DNA from: Vasconcelosia minhoensis LEGE 07310
GTDB lineage: Bacteria > Cyanobacteriota > Cyanobacteriia > Phormidesmidales > Phormidesmidaceae
NCBI RefSeq assembly: GCF_015207255.1
Contig: NZ_JADEXG010000004.1
Location: forward strand, 62,001 to 126,000
Reading direction: 5' to 3'
Length of the DNA: 64,000 nt
Part shown: piece by piece, positions 56,909 to 64,000 of the stretch
Layout: each line of letters opens with the position of its first letter
Numbering within the stretch: position 1 is the first letter of the stretch
Notes under the pieces: generated by a model
The model's input: only the letters and a program-made list of their open reading frames with translations
What the model was told of the DNA's origin: nothing
The model's database searches: none
Made by a program: the position numbers and the translations under genes

Positions 56909-59584
56909 ATGCAGCCAACCGATCCCGACCAGTTCACCGCCAAAGCCTGGGATGCCATTGTCGAAGCCCAAGACGTCGCCCGCCGCTTTCGTCAGCAGTA
57001 TCTCGAAGTCGAGCATGTGACGATTGCGCTGCTAGAGCAGACGGGCCTGGCCGATCAGATCCTCGAAAAGGTTGAGCTGAACCCCGAGCTGATTTTGCAG
57101 GAGCTGGAGACCTTTGCCAAGCGGCAGGCCCGCGTCCGCGCCGCCGCCGATGGCCATCTCTACCTGGGCCAGAGTCTGGACCGGATGCTGGACCAGGCCG
57201 AAGCCGCCCGGACGAACTTGCAGGATAAATTTATCTCGGTCGAGCACCTGCTGCTGGGGTTCGTCGAGGATGAGCGGGTGGGGCAGCCCCTACTAAGCGG
57301 CTTCAACGTCGATAGCGCCCAGATGATGGCGGCCATTCTCGCCGTTCGCGGACGCCAGACGGTGACCAGCCAGACGCCTGAGAACAGCTACCAGGCGCTA
57401 GAAAAATATGGCCGCGACCTGACCGAGCAGGCTAAGGCAGGCCAGCTCGACCCGGTGATTGGCCGCGATGAGGAAATTCGCCGGGTGATCCAGGTGCTCT
57501 CGCGCCGGACGAAGAATAATCCGGTGCTGATCGGCGAGCCGGGGGTAGGGAAGACCGCGATCGCAGAAGCCCTGGCCCAGCGCATCGTCAACGGCGACGT
57601 GCCCGAGTCGCTGAAGAACCGCAAGCTGATTTCCCTCGACATGGGGGCGCTGATTGCCGGCGCTAAATATCGGGGCGAGTTTGAAGACCGGCTGCGCTCG
57701 GTGCTGAAGGAAGTGACCGAGTCGGGCGGCCAGATTGTTCTATTCATCGACGAGCTGCATACCGTCGTCGGGGCCGGAGCGGGTCAGAGCAACATCGACG
57801 CGGGCAACCTGCTGAAGCCGATGCTGGCCCGGGGCGAGCTGCGCTGCATCGGGGCCAGCACGCTAGACGAATATCGCAAATATATTGAAAAAGACGCGGC
57901 TCTGGAGCGGCGATTCCAGCAGGTCTATGTCAATCAGCCGAATGTAGAGACGGCGATCTCCATTCTGCGCGGGCTGAAGGAGCGCTACGAGGTGCACCAC
58001 GGCGTCAAGATTGTGGACTCGGCCCTGGTGGCGGCGGCAACGCTGTCAGACCGGTACATTAGCGATCGCTTTCTGCCCGATAAGGCCATCGACCTAATTG
58101 ACGAGGCAGCGGCCAAGCTGAAGATGGAGATTACCTCCAAGCCGGTGGAGCTGGAAACCATTGACCGGCGGCTGATGCAGCTGGAGATGGAAAAACTCTC
58201 TTTAGAAGGGGAAGAAGAAACCTCCGGCCCGGCCTACCGCAATTCTAAACAGCGGCTAACCCGGATTAAGAAAGAGATTGTTGCTCTCTCGAATAAACAG
58301 CAGAAGCTAAATGAACAGTGGCAAAACGAGAAACAAACCCTCGACTCAATTAATGCGCTGAAAGAAGAAGAAGACCACATGCGGGTGCAGATTGAGCAGG
58401 CCGAGCGAGCCTACGACCTGACCCGGGCCGCCCAGCTCAAGTATGGTCGGCTAGAGACGGTGCAGCGCGATCGCGAGATTCTGGAAGCGCGGCTGCAAGA
58501 GGTGCAGTCTAAGGGAGCTACCCTGCTGCGGGAACAGGTGACCGAAACCGACATTGCCGAGATTGTGGCCAAGTGGACGGGCATTCCGGTGAACCGGCTG
58601 ATGGAGTCCGAGCGGCAGAAGCTGCTCCAGCTAGAGGGCCATCTGCACCAGCAGGTGATCGGCCAGGATGAAGCCGTAGCGGCGGTCTCAGCCGCAATTC
58701 GGCGAGCCCGAGCGGGAATGAAAGACCCGGGCCGACCGATTGGCTCTTTTCTGTTTATGGGGCCGACCGGCGTCGGTAAAACCGAGCTGGCCCGGGCGCT
58801 AGCGGCCTTTCTGTTCGACACGGATGAGGCCCTAATCCGGGTGGACATGTCGGAATATATGGAGAAACATGCGGTTTCTCGCTTGGTGGGCGCGCCCCCC
58901 GGCTACGTCGGCTATGAGGAAGGCGGCCAGCTTTCCGAAGCGGTACGGCGGCGGCCCTACTCGGTTGTTCTGTTGGATGAGGTCGAAAAGGCCCATACGG
59001 ATGTGTTCAACATTCTCCTCCAGGTGCTTGACGATGGCCGAATTACCGACTCCCAGGGCCGTACGGTCGATTTCCGCAATACGGTGATTGTGATGACCAG
59101 CAACATCGGCAGCGAGCATATTCTGGACGTGTCGGGCGACGATACCCAATACGAAGAAATGCGCAAGCGGGTGCTGTCGGCGCTGCGATCGCACTTCCGT
59201 CCCGAATTTCTCAACCGGGTAGACGACCTGATTCTGTTCCACGCCCTCAGCCTGAAGGAGCTCCAGAGCATCGTCGTGATTCAGCTGAAGCGAATTCACA
59301 AGCTGCTGGTCGATCAAAAGATTACCCTCCAGCTGTCGGAAGCCGCGATCGCCTACCTGGCCGAAACGGGCTACGACCCCACCTACGGGGCTCGACCGCT
59401 GAAGCGTGCCATTCAGCGCGAGCTGGAAAACCCGATCGCGACCCGCATCCTAGAAAATACCTTTACCGAAGGCAGCACGGTGCTAATTGACCTGAAGGAC
59501 GGCAAGCTCAAATTTGCGCTCAAGTCGGCCCTCGACGGGGAGCCCGCCGCCAGCCCGCTGCAGCCCGCCGCGATCGAGCCCTGA
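56909..59584 (+). CDS. clpB: ATP-dependent disaggregase ClpB
   Basis: 891 residues. N-domain (1-145), AAA1 with Walker A GEPGVGKT (about 210) and Walker [17 protein letters not shown], the coiled-coil middle domain (about 410-530; [26 protein letters not shown]), AAA2 with [19 protein letters not shown] and [10 protein letters not shown]. The middle domain marks ClpB rather than ClpC. It resolubilises aggregates with DnaK. A short Ala/Pro-rich tail follows. The stop overlaps the MgtC start (TGATG), so the next gene is coupled. Confidence 0.97.
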   Translation: MQPTDPDQFTAKAWDAIVEAQDVARRFRQQYLEVEHVTIALLEQTGLADQILEKVELNPELILQELETFAKRQARVRAAADGHLYLGQSLDRMLDQAEAARTNLQDKFISVEHLLLGFVEDERVGQPLLSGFNVDSAQMMAAILAVRGRQTVTSQTPENSYQALEKYGRDLTEQAKAGQLDPVIGRDEEIRRVIQVLSRRTKNNPVLIGEPGVGKTAIAEALAQRIVNGDVPESLKNRKLISLDMGALIAGAKYRGEFEDRLRSVLKEVTESGGQIVLFIDELHTVVGAGAGQSNIDAGNLLKPMLARGELRCIGASTLDEYRKYIEKDAALERRFQQVYVNQPNVETAISILRGLKERYEVHHGVKIVDSALVAAATLSDRYISDRFLPDKAIDLIDEAAAKLKMEITSKPVELETIDRRLMQLEMEKLSLEGEEETSGPAYRNSKQRLTRIKKEIVALSNKQQKLNEQWQNEKQTLDSINALKEEEDHMRVQIEQAERAYDLTRAAQLKYGRLETVQRDREILEARLQEVQSKGATLLREQVTETDIAEIVAKWTGIPVNRLMESERQKLLQLEGHLHQQVIGQDEAVAAVSAAIRRARAGMKDPGRPIGSFLFMGPTGVGKTELARALAAFLFDTDEALIRVDMSEYMEKHAVSRLVGAPPGYVGYEEGGQLSEAVRRRPYSVVLLDEVEKAHTDVFNILLQVLDDGRITDSQGRTVDFRNTVIVMTSNIGSEHILDVSGDDTQYEEMRKRVLSALRSHFRPEFLNRVDDLILFHALSLKELQSIVVIQLKRIHKLLVDQKITLQLSEAAIAYLAETGYDPTYGARPLKRAIQRELENPIATRILENTFTEGSTVLIDLKDGKLKFALKSALDGEPAASPLQPAAIEP

Positions 59585-60027
59585 TGGTCAATCCGGGTGA
59601 GCTAGACCTGCTGGGGCGGCTGGCCCTGGCCCTGGCCGCAGGCGCAGTCATCGGCTGGAACCGAGAAGCCGAAGGCAAGGCCGCTGGCCTCAGAACCTAT
59701 ATGCTGACCACGCTGGGCTCGGCCTTCTTTGTCCTAATTCCGCTCCAGTTTGAGGAGCTAGATCTCAATGCCCTCAGCCGCACAATCCAGGGCGTCGCCA
59801 CGGGAGTCGGCTTTTTGGGCGCGGGCGAAATCGTCTACCAGTCGCGGGAAGACAGCCGGAGTAAGCCCCTGGTCAAGGGTCTAACCTCAGCCGCAGCCAT
59901 CTGGAGCGCCGCCGCCCTAGGTGTCGCAGCGGGCTGCGGCCTCTGGCAGCTCTGCCTGCTCGGTACTTTCCTGGTATGGCTAATCCTCAGCCTGGGCAAA
60001 TGGGCCGAACATCGCATTTGGCGCTAG
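59584..60027 (+). CDS. MgtC/SapB family membrane protein
   Basis: 147 residues. Four to five hydrophobic segments with ALAAGAVIGWNREAEGKAAGLRTYMLTTLGSAFF, the conserved MgtC N-terminal motif, and GVATGVGFLGAGEIVYQ / TSAAAIWSAAALGVAAGCG. The C-terminal soluble domain of MgtC is absent, as in SapB-like short forms. Probably linked to Mg2+ or membrane-potential homeostasis. Translationally coupled to clpB by a one-base stop/start overlap. Confidence 0.9.
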   Translation: MVNPGELDLLGRLALALAAGAVIGWNREAEGKAAGLRTYMLTTLGSAFFVLIPLQFEELDLNALSRTIQGVATGVGFLGAGEIVYQSREDSRSKPLVKGLTSAAAIWSAAALGVAAGCGLWQLCLLGTFLVWLILSLGKWAEHRIWR

Positions 60028-60259
60028 TGCGGCAGTTGGAAATCAACCACTCCAGATGACTGAAGATTTGCTTAAGGTAGCCAAAGCTACAATAAAAGAG
60101 ACTCTTGGGCAAAAGGCCCAAACAGCGTTCAATTCCGTGAAACCTGGCGCAGCTGTTTCTAGGTTTGGCCTAACGCCATCTCTTAAGAAGAAATGACAAA
60201 TAATATCGACGTTTGGGGTAGGGCTGGCTAAAATCGAGCCATCGGCAACCCATAAAGTA

Positions 60260-60895
60260 ATGCTAACCCTTTACGGCTTCTGCTCTATTGTTGGCGGCAT
60301 ATTTGTTGCCCTCGCGGCCTTTGGCGGCATTGATGGGGCCGATATTGTCGACGTTGATGTCGATCTTGATGCGGATGCCGATACTGAACTCGAAACCGAT
60401 TTCGAATTTCGAGATCGCGCTAGTTCCGCCCGACGGCGATCGCCCTGGCAACGGCGGCAGTCGGGTCTGGCCTGGCTCGATATTCTGCTGAGCTTCAAAT
60501 TTTGGACCTTTGGCGTCTGCTTTTTTGGCCTGACCGGGGTAGCCCTCACCCTCACTCAGTTGGAGCTGGCGGCTGGCACTATCTTGGCGATCGCGCTCAC
60601 TATGGGCCTCATTATGGGCTTAGCCGTAGCCGCGATTCTGCGATCGCTCCGGCAGAACCATGCCGATAGCTTTACCCTGGCTGAAGACCTAGTAGGCGTT
60701 TCTGCTGTGGTGGAGGTTCCTTTTGATGCCGCCACGCGGGGCAAAATTCGCCTGTATTTGAAAAACTCTACCCTGGACATGCTAGCCCTAACCCATGAGG
60801 GCAGCTTTGCGGCGGGCGACCGAGTGGTCGTGGTTGAAGTACGCAAAAACCATGCCTGGGTTCTGTCTGAGTCTCAGTTCCACTCAGAAGGATGA
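60260..60895 (+). CDS. NfeD-like membrane protein with OB domain
   Basis: 211 residues. An N-terminal helix (GFCSIVGGIFVALAAFGGIDG), a very acidic stretch (DVDVDLDADADTELETDFEF), two helices (FKFWTFGVCFFGLTGVALTL and AAGTILAIALTMGLIMGLAVAAI) and a C-terminal OB-like domain (AEDLVGVSAVVEVPFDAATRGKIRLYLKN ... GDRVVVVEVRKNHAWVL). NfeD proteins partner flotillins, and two flotillin genes follow at 60981 and 62343, so a membrane-microdomain unit is likely. Confidence 0.82.
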   Translation: MLTLYGFCSIVGGIFVALAAFGGIDGADIVDVDVDLDADADTELETDFEFRDRASSARRRSPWQRRQSGLAWLDILLSFKFWTFGVCFFGLTGVALTLTQLELAAGTILAIALTMGLIMGLAVAAILRSLRQNHADSFTLAEDLVGVSAVVEVPFDAATRGKIRLYLKNSTLDMLALTHEGSFAAGDRVVVVEVRKNHAWVLSESQFHSEG

Positions 60896-60980
60896 GGAGC
60901 AATAAGCAGGGCTGCTCGGTTAAAAACCTCCCCAGCGTTTCCATGTTCAAATTTGCTGCTGTGCTCTCAGGAGACGGACG

Positions 60981-62342
60981 ATGAGTTCGAAGTTTACGCA
61001 AGATTTAGCTGAAGGCGATCGCTTCATACTGGCTGAGGCACCGCCGGAGACCGCTCCACCGCTACGCTCAGATAGCGTATCTCCGCTGTTATCAGCTGTC
61101 CCCATTGCGCTGACCATTTTTGGGGTGGTGCTGGTGATCTGGTTTATCAACAGCTTTATGCAGATCTGCGATCCCAACGAGCTGCTGATTTTGTCGGGCC
61201 GCAAGCACCGCAGCCGCGACGGTCGGGAAATGGGCTATCGGGTGATTTTTGGCGGGCGGGTGATTGCTATCCCGATTCTAGAGACGGTAAAACGCATGGA
61301 CCTGACCACCATGCCGGTACCGGTGGAGGTGACCAATGCCTATTCCAAAGGCGGTACTCCTCTAGATATTCACGCGATCGCAAACGTCAAAATTTCCAGC
61401 GACCCGCAGGTGGTGGGCAACGCCATCGAGCGGTTCTTAGACCATGAGCAGCAGGAGATCCGCCGGGTATCCCGCGAAACCCTGGAAGGAAACCTGCGCG
61501 GCGTCGTCGCCACCCTCACCCCCGAACAGATTAATGAAGACCGGCTGGAATTCGCCGATCGGATTGCCCAGGATGTCTCCCGCGATCTGGCCAAGCTGGG
61601 GCTACAGCTCGATACGCTGAAAATTCAGAGCGTCTCTGACCAGGTAGACTACCTCAGCTCCATTGGCCGCCGCCGCATTGCCCAGATTGTCCGGGATGCT
61701 GAAATTGCCGAGTCCAGCGCCCTGACCGAGGCCGAGCAGCAGGAAGCAGCAGCCCAGCAGGCGGCACAGGTGGCTAAAACCCAGGCGCTAGCGATTATTC
61801 AGCAAAAGCAAAACGAGCTGCGCCGGATCAAGGCCGAACTCGAACAGCGGGCCCGCTCCGAAGAAGAACGGACTGAAGCTGCCGCCCGTGAGGCCCGGGC
61901 CAGGGCTGAGCAGCAGCTGCAGGAGGTGCGCTCGAAGCTAGAACGGCTGCGGTTAGAGGCCGATGAGGTGCTGCCTGCCGAAGCGCGACGGCAGGCGCAG
62001 GAGCTACAAGCAAAAGGCCGGTCAGCAGCACTATTGGAAGATGCGAAAGCGGCGGCGCTGGTGAATGACATGCTGGCCAAGGTCTGGCAGGAGACGGGCA
62101 TGGAAGCCACGGAGATTTTTCTGATTCAGCAAATTGAAATGGTGCTGAAGCAGGCCGCCGAAATCCCCCAGCGCGTCCATCTGGACCACATCAACATCAT
62201 TGATAAAGGGGACGGACAGTCCATTGCCAGCCTGGTCAATGTCTATCCTGAAATGGTGCGACAGTTCTTGGATCGGGTAGACCGGACCCTAGGCATCGAT
62301 GTTACCGGAACGCTAAATCGTCATCAGCAAGGAGGTGCTTAA
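60981..62342 (+). CDS. Flotillin/SPFH-domain protein 1
   Basis: 453 residues. One N-terminal membrane helix (VPIALTIFGVVLVIWFINSFM), then an SPFH/band-7 domain (about 70-245; CDPNELLILSGRKHR, VIFGGRVIAIPILETVKRMDLTTMPVPVEVTNAYSKGGTPLDIHAIANVKI, ETLEGNLRGVVATLTPEQIN), a long Glu/Ala-rich coiled coil (about 250-375) and a C-terminal helical region. It resembles YqiK-type flotillins. It ends TAA at 62342 and abuts the second copy (TAAATG). Confidence 0.92.
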   Translation: MSSKFTQDLAEGDRFILAEAPPETAPPLRSDSVSPLLSAVPIALTIFGVVLVIWFINSFMQICDPNELLILSGRKHRSRDGREMGYRVIFGGRVIAIPILETVKRMDLTTMPVPVEVTNAYSKGGTPLDIHAIANVKISSDPQVVGNAIERFLDHEQQEIRRVSRETLEGNLRGVVATLTPEQINEDRLEFADRIAQDVSRDLAKLGLQLDTLKIQSVSDQVDYLSSIGRRRIAQIVRDAEIAESSALTEAEQQEAAAQQAAQVAKTQALAIIQQKQNELRRIKAELEQRARSEEERTEAAAREARARAEQQLQEVRSKLERLRLEADEVLPAEARRQAQELQAKGRSAALLEDAKAAALVNDMLAKVWQETGMEATEIFLIQQIEMVLKQAAEIPQRVHLDHINIIDKGDGQSIASLVNVYPEMVRQFLDRVDRTLGIDVTGTLNRHQQGGA

Positions 62343-63836
62343 ATGGGCGCAATTATCACGCTGCTGGTCATTCTCGGGGCTGGGACAGGCAGCATTGTCC
62401 TGGTTATTCGCAACCTCTACTACATTTGCCAGCCGAACGAAATCCTGATTTTCGCGGGCAGTTCCCAGCGCACCAGCAGCGATCGGCGCGTCGGCTATCG
62501 TCTGGTCAAGGGCGGCAGCAGCATCCGGGTGCCGCTGCTAGAGCGGGCTTTGCGGATGGACTTGACCAATATGATTATTGAGCTGCGGGTCTCGAATGCC
62601 TACTCTAAAGGTGGTATTCCCCTCCAGGTTGAAGGGGTAGCCAATATCAAAATTGCGGGGGAAGACCCCACTATTCACAATGCAATTGAGCGACTGCTGG
62701 GCAAAACCCGCAAGGAAGTTGAGCAAATTGCCAAAGAAACCCTCGAAGGCAACCTACGGGGCGTGCTGGCAACCCTAACCCCGGAACAGGTAAACGAAGA
62801 CAAAATTGCCTTTGCCCGTAGTCTGCTGGATGAGGCCGAAGATGACCTGGAGCAGCTCGGTCTGGTGCTGGATACGCTGCAAATTCAGAATATTTCCGAC
62901 GATGTACGCTATCTCGACTCGATCGGCCGCAAACAGCAGGCCGACCTGCTGCGGGATGCTCGCATTGCCGAAGCTGAAACGCGGGCAGAGTCAGAGATCC
63001 AGGCTGCCGAGAATGATAAAAAGACCGCCCTCCGCCGCCTGGATCGCGATATTGGCATCGCTACTGCTGAAGCCGAACGCCGGATTACCGATGCGCTGAC
63101 TAAGCGGGAGGCCGTCGTCGCCGAGGCGGAGGCCGACATTGCCTCAGAGCTGGCCCGGATTCAGGCCGATGTGCCAGTGCAGCAAGCGCGGATTGAGCAG
63201 GTGAAGCAGCAGCTCCAGGCCGACGTGATCGCCCCGGCTGAGGCTCAGTCGAAACGCGCGATCGCGGAAGCCAAGGGTGAAGCGGCCCAAATCCTTGAAG
63301 ACGGCAAGGCCCTAGCGGAGGGCACCCAGAGCCTGGCAGAATCTTGGCAGGCAGCGGGCGCTAGCGCCCGGGATATCTTCCTGCTGCAAAAGCTGGAGGT
63401 GTTGCTGAAGACCCTAACGGCAACGGTGCCAGAGGTGCAGGTGCAGAACGTCACGGTAATCGACAGCGACGGCGGCAGCGCGGCGACAAAAGCGATCGCG
63501 TTTACCGAGCAGCTGCGACAGGCTACCGGCATCGACCTGGCCGGAGCGGTACAGCGTTTCGCGCCCGCCGCTGTGGAGCCAGCGATGTCGCAGGAGGAGT
63601 ATCTGAGTCTAAAAGCGGATATTCAATCCCTGCTGGACCAGGCCGCCCAGAAACCCCGCCCAGAGAAAGCCGCCGAGCAAACCGTCGCTGCTGCCATTGA
63701 ACAGCGTCCGGCCTTCAAAAACCAGCTCCAGCGAGCCCTTCGGGCAGGTGGAGATGCAGCTGTAGAAGCCCTATTTGCCCATCCGCTGGTGCATATTCCC
63801 ACCCGTATGGTCGGAGCCTGGATTAGGGAGAATTAG
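62343..63836 (+). CDS. Flotillin/SPFH-domain protein 2
   Basis: 497 residues with the same plan as the preceding gene: N-terminal helix (LLVILGAGTGSIVLVIRNLYYI), SPFH domain (CQPNEILIFAGSSQR, LVKGGSSIRVPLLERALRMDLTNMIIELRVSNAYSKGGIPLQVEGVANIKI, EGNLRGVLATLTPEQVNEDK), an Ala/Glu coiled coil and a longer C-terminal region (LSLKADIQSLLDQA, ALRAGGDAAVEALF). A probable paralogue, so the two may form mixed oligomers scaffolding a membrane domain. Its start codon directly follows the stop of copy 1. Confidence 0.92.
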   Translation: MGAIITLLVILGAGTGSIVLVIRNLYYICQPNEILIFAGSSQRTSSDRRVGYRLVKGGSSIRVPLLERALRMDLTNMIIELRVSNAYSKGGIPLQVEGVANIKIAGEDPTIHNAIERLLGKTRKEVEQIAKETLEGNLRGVLATLTPEQVNEDKIAFARSLLDEAEDDLEQLGLVLDTLQIQNISDDVRYLDSIGRKQQADLLRDARIAEAETRAESEIQAAENDKKTALRRLDRDIGIATAEAERRITDALTKREAVVAEAEADIASELARIQADVPVQQARIEQVKQQLQADVIAPAEAQSKRAIAEAKGEAAQILEDGKALAEGTQSLAESWQAAGASARDIFLLQKLEVLLKTLTATVPEVQVQNVTVIDSDGGSAATKAIAFTEQLRQATGIDLAGAVQRFAPAAVEPAMSQEEYLSLKADIQSLLDQAAQKPRPEKAAEQTVAAAIEQRPAFKNQLQRALRAGGDAAVEALFAHPLVHIPTRMVGAWIREN

Positions 63837-63902
63837 CGTTAAGCAAATAACTCAGCAAATGGGTTTAAGTGTCAGAATTGCATGGGTCTACTAATCCTTA
63901 CC

Positions 63903-64000
63903 TCACAGATAGGCTTGGACAAATTCTGCTAGCCGATCCATGCCGCGCTCGATGGTGTCTAAATCGGTCGCATAGGAAATCCGGATTGTCTCTGGCGTAC
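63903..64000 (-). CDS. Class I aminotransferase, C-terminal fragment (right-edge partial)
   Basis: The last 31 residues before a TGA (63903-63905): TPETIRISYATDLDTIERGMDRLAEFVQAYL. The IR(I/L)SYATD and GMxRL pattern is the C-terminus of PLP-dependent class I aminotransferases such as aspartate aminotransferase. The rest lies to the right of the window. The exact substrate cannot be read from this fragment. Confidence 0.8.
   Translation of the reverse strand, partial: TPETIRISYATDLDTIERGMDRLAEFVQAYL

Overview
The window looks like a chromosomal segment of a cyanobacterium, probably a filamentous Leptolyngbya/Nodosilinea-type organism (the lineage is inferred). The HIP1 octamer GCGATCGC is scattered densely inside and between genes. 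Typically cyanobacterial families recur: DUF4278, DUF6940, DUF6972, Uma2, XDP2-type PEP-CTERM proteins, Ser/Thr kinase-NACHT fusions and multi-sensor histidine kinases. The envelope genes (lpxC, fabZ, lpxA, lpxB, Omp85) fit a Gram-negative outer membrane. No rRNA or tRNA gene was found by eye.

Layout. 0-3.2 kb: the end of a histidine kinase, then a membrane Ser/Thr kinase-NACHT protein. 3.3-6.8 kb: a minus-strand gene graveyard holding an ASCH remnant, GST, a SRPBCC protein, a GNAT gene split by a frameshift at a HIP1 site, a truncated acyl-CoA dehydrogenase fused out of frame to a beheaded DHFR-like gene, and a DUF2281 remnant. 7-13.2 kb: envelope and stress proteins (zinc ribbon, secreted protein, acidic hydrophilin, MscS channel, CsbD, DUF389). 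13.2-17.4 kb: a Gld-type ABC exporter operon. 17.6-23 kb: cobU, rnz, a candidate small RNA and polA. 23-29.3 kb: XDP2 surface protein, ferredoxin-MBL fusion, Kef-type antiporter, universal stress protein and succinate-semialdehyde dehydrogenase. 29.5-30.6 kb: toxin-antitoxin and Uma2 debris plus DUF6940. 31.1-38.6 kb: a run of five genes, the last four tightly overlapping or coupled, in which a lipoprotein solute-binding protein sits among three histidine kinases and a response regulator.

38.9-43.8 kb is the most unusual part. It is a foreign island without HIP1 sites that looks like an integron cassette array lacking an integrase (a CALIN). I see three attC-like sites, all in the same orientation, each at the 3' end of a small gene set. 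The first cassette carries a TIR-like protein of the Cap12/Pycsar effector type (PF10137), an anti-phage NADase family. It has been cleanly disrupted by a 1293-bp IS3-family element with a CAT target duplication. Removing the element and one CAT restores a 304-residue reading frame. A four-unit 41-bp tandem repeat lies directly upstream. The second cassette has an HxlR regulator divergent from a membrane protein. The third has a decayed acetyltransferase and an overlapping pair, DUF6972 plus an 85-residue protein.

44-64 kb returns to host-like sequence with many HIP1 sites: Uma2, DUF4278, gloA and eno; ExbB/ExbD; the lpxB-lpxA-fabZ-lpxC-Omp85 cluster that builds lipid A and the outer membrane; purC-lysS; clpB coupled to an MgtC-like gene; an NfeD-like protein followed by two flotillins; and the tail of an aminotransferase at the right edge.
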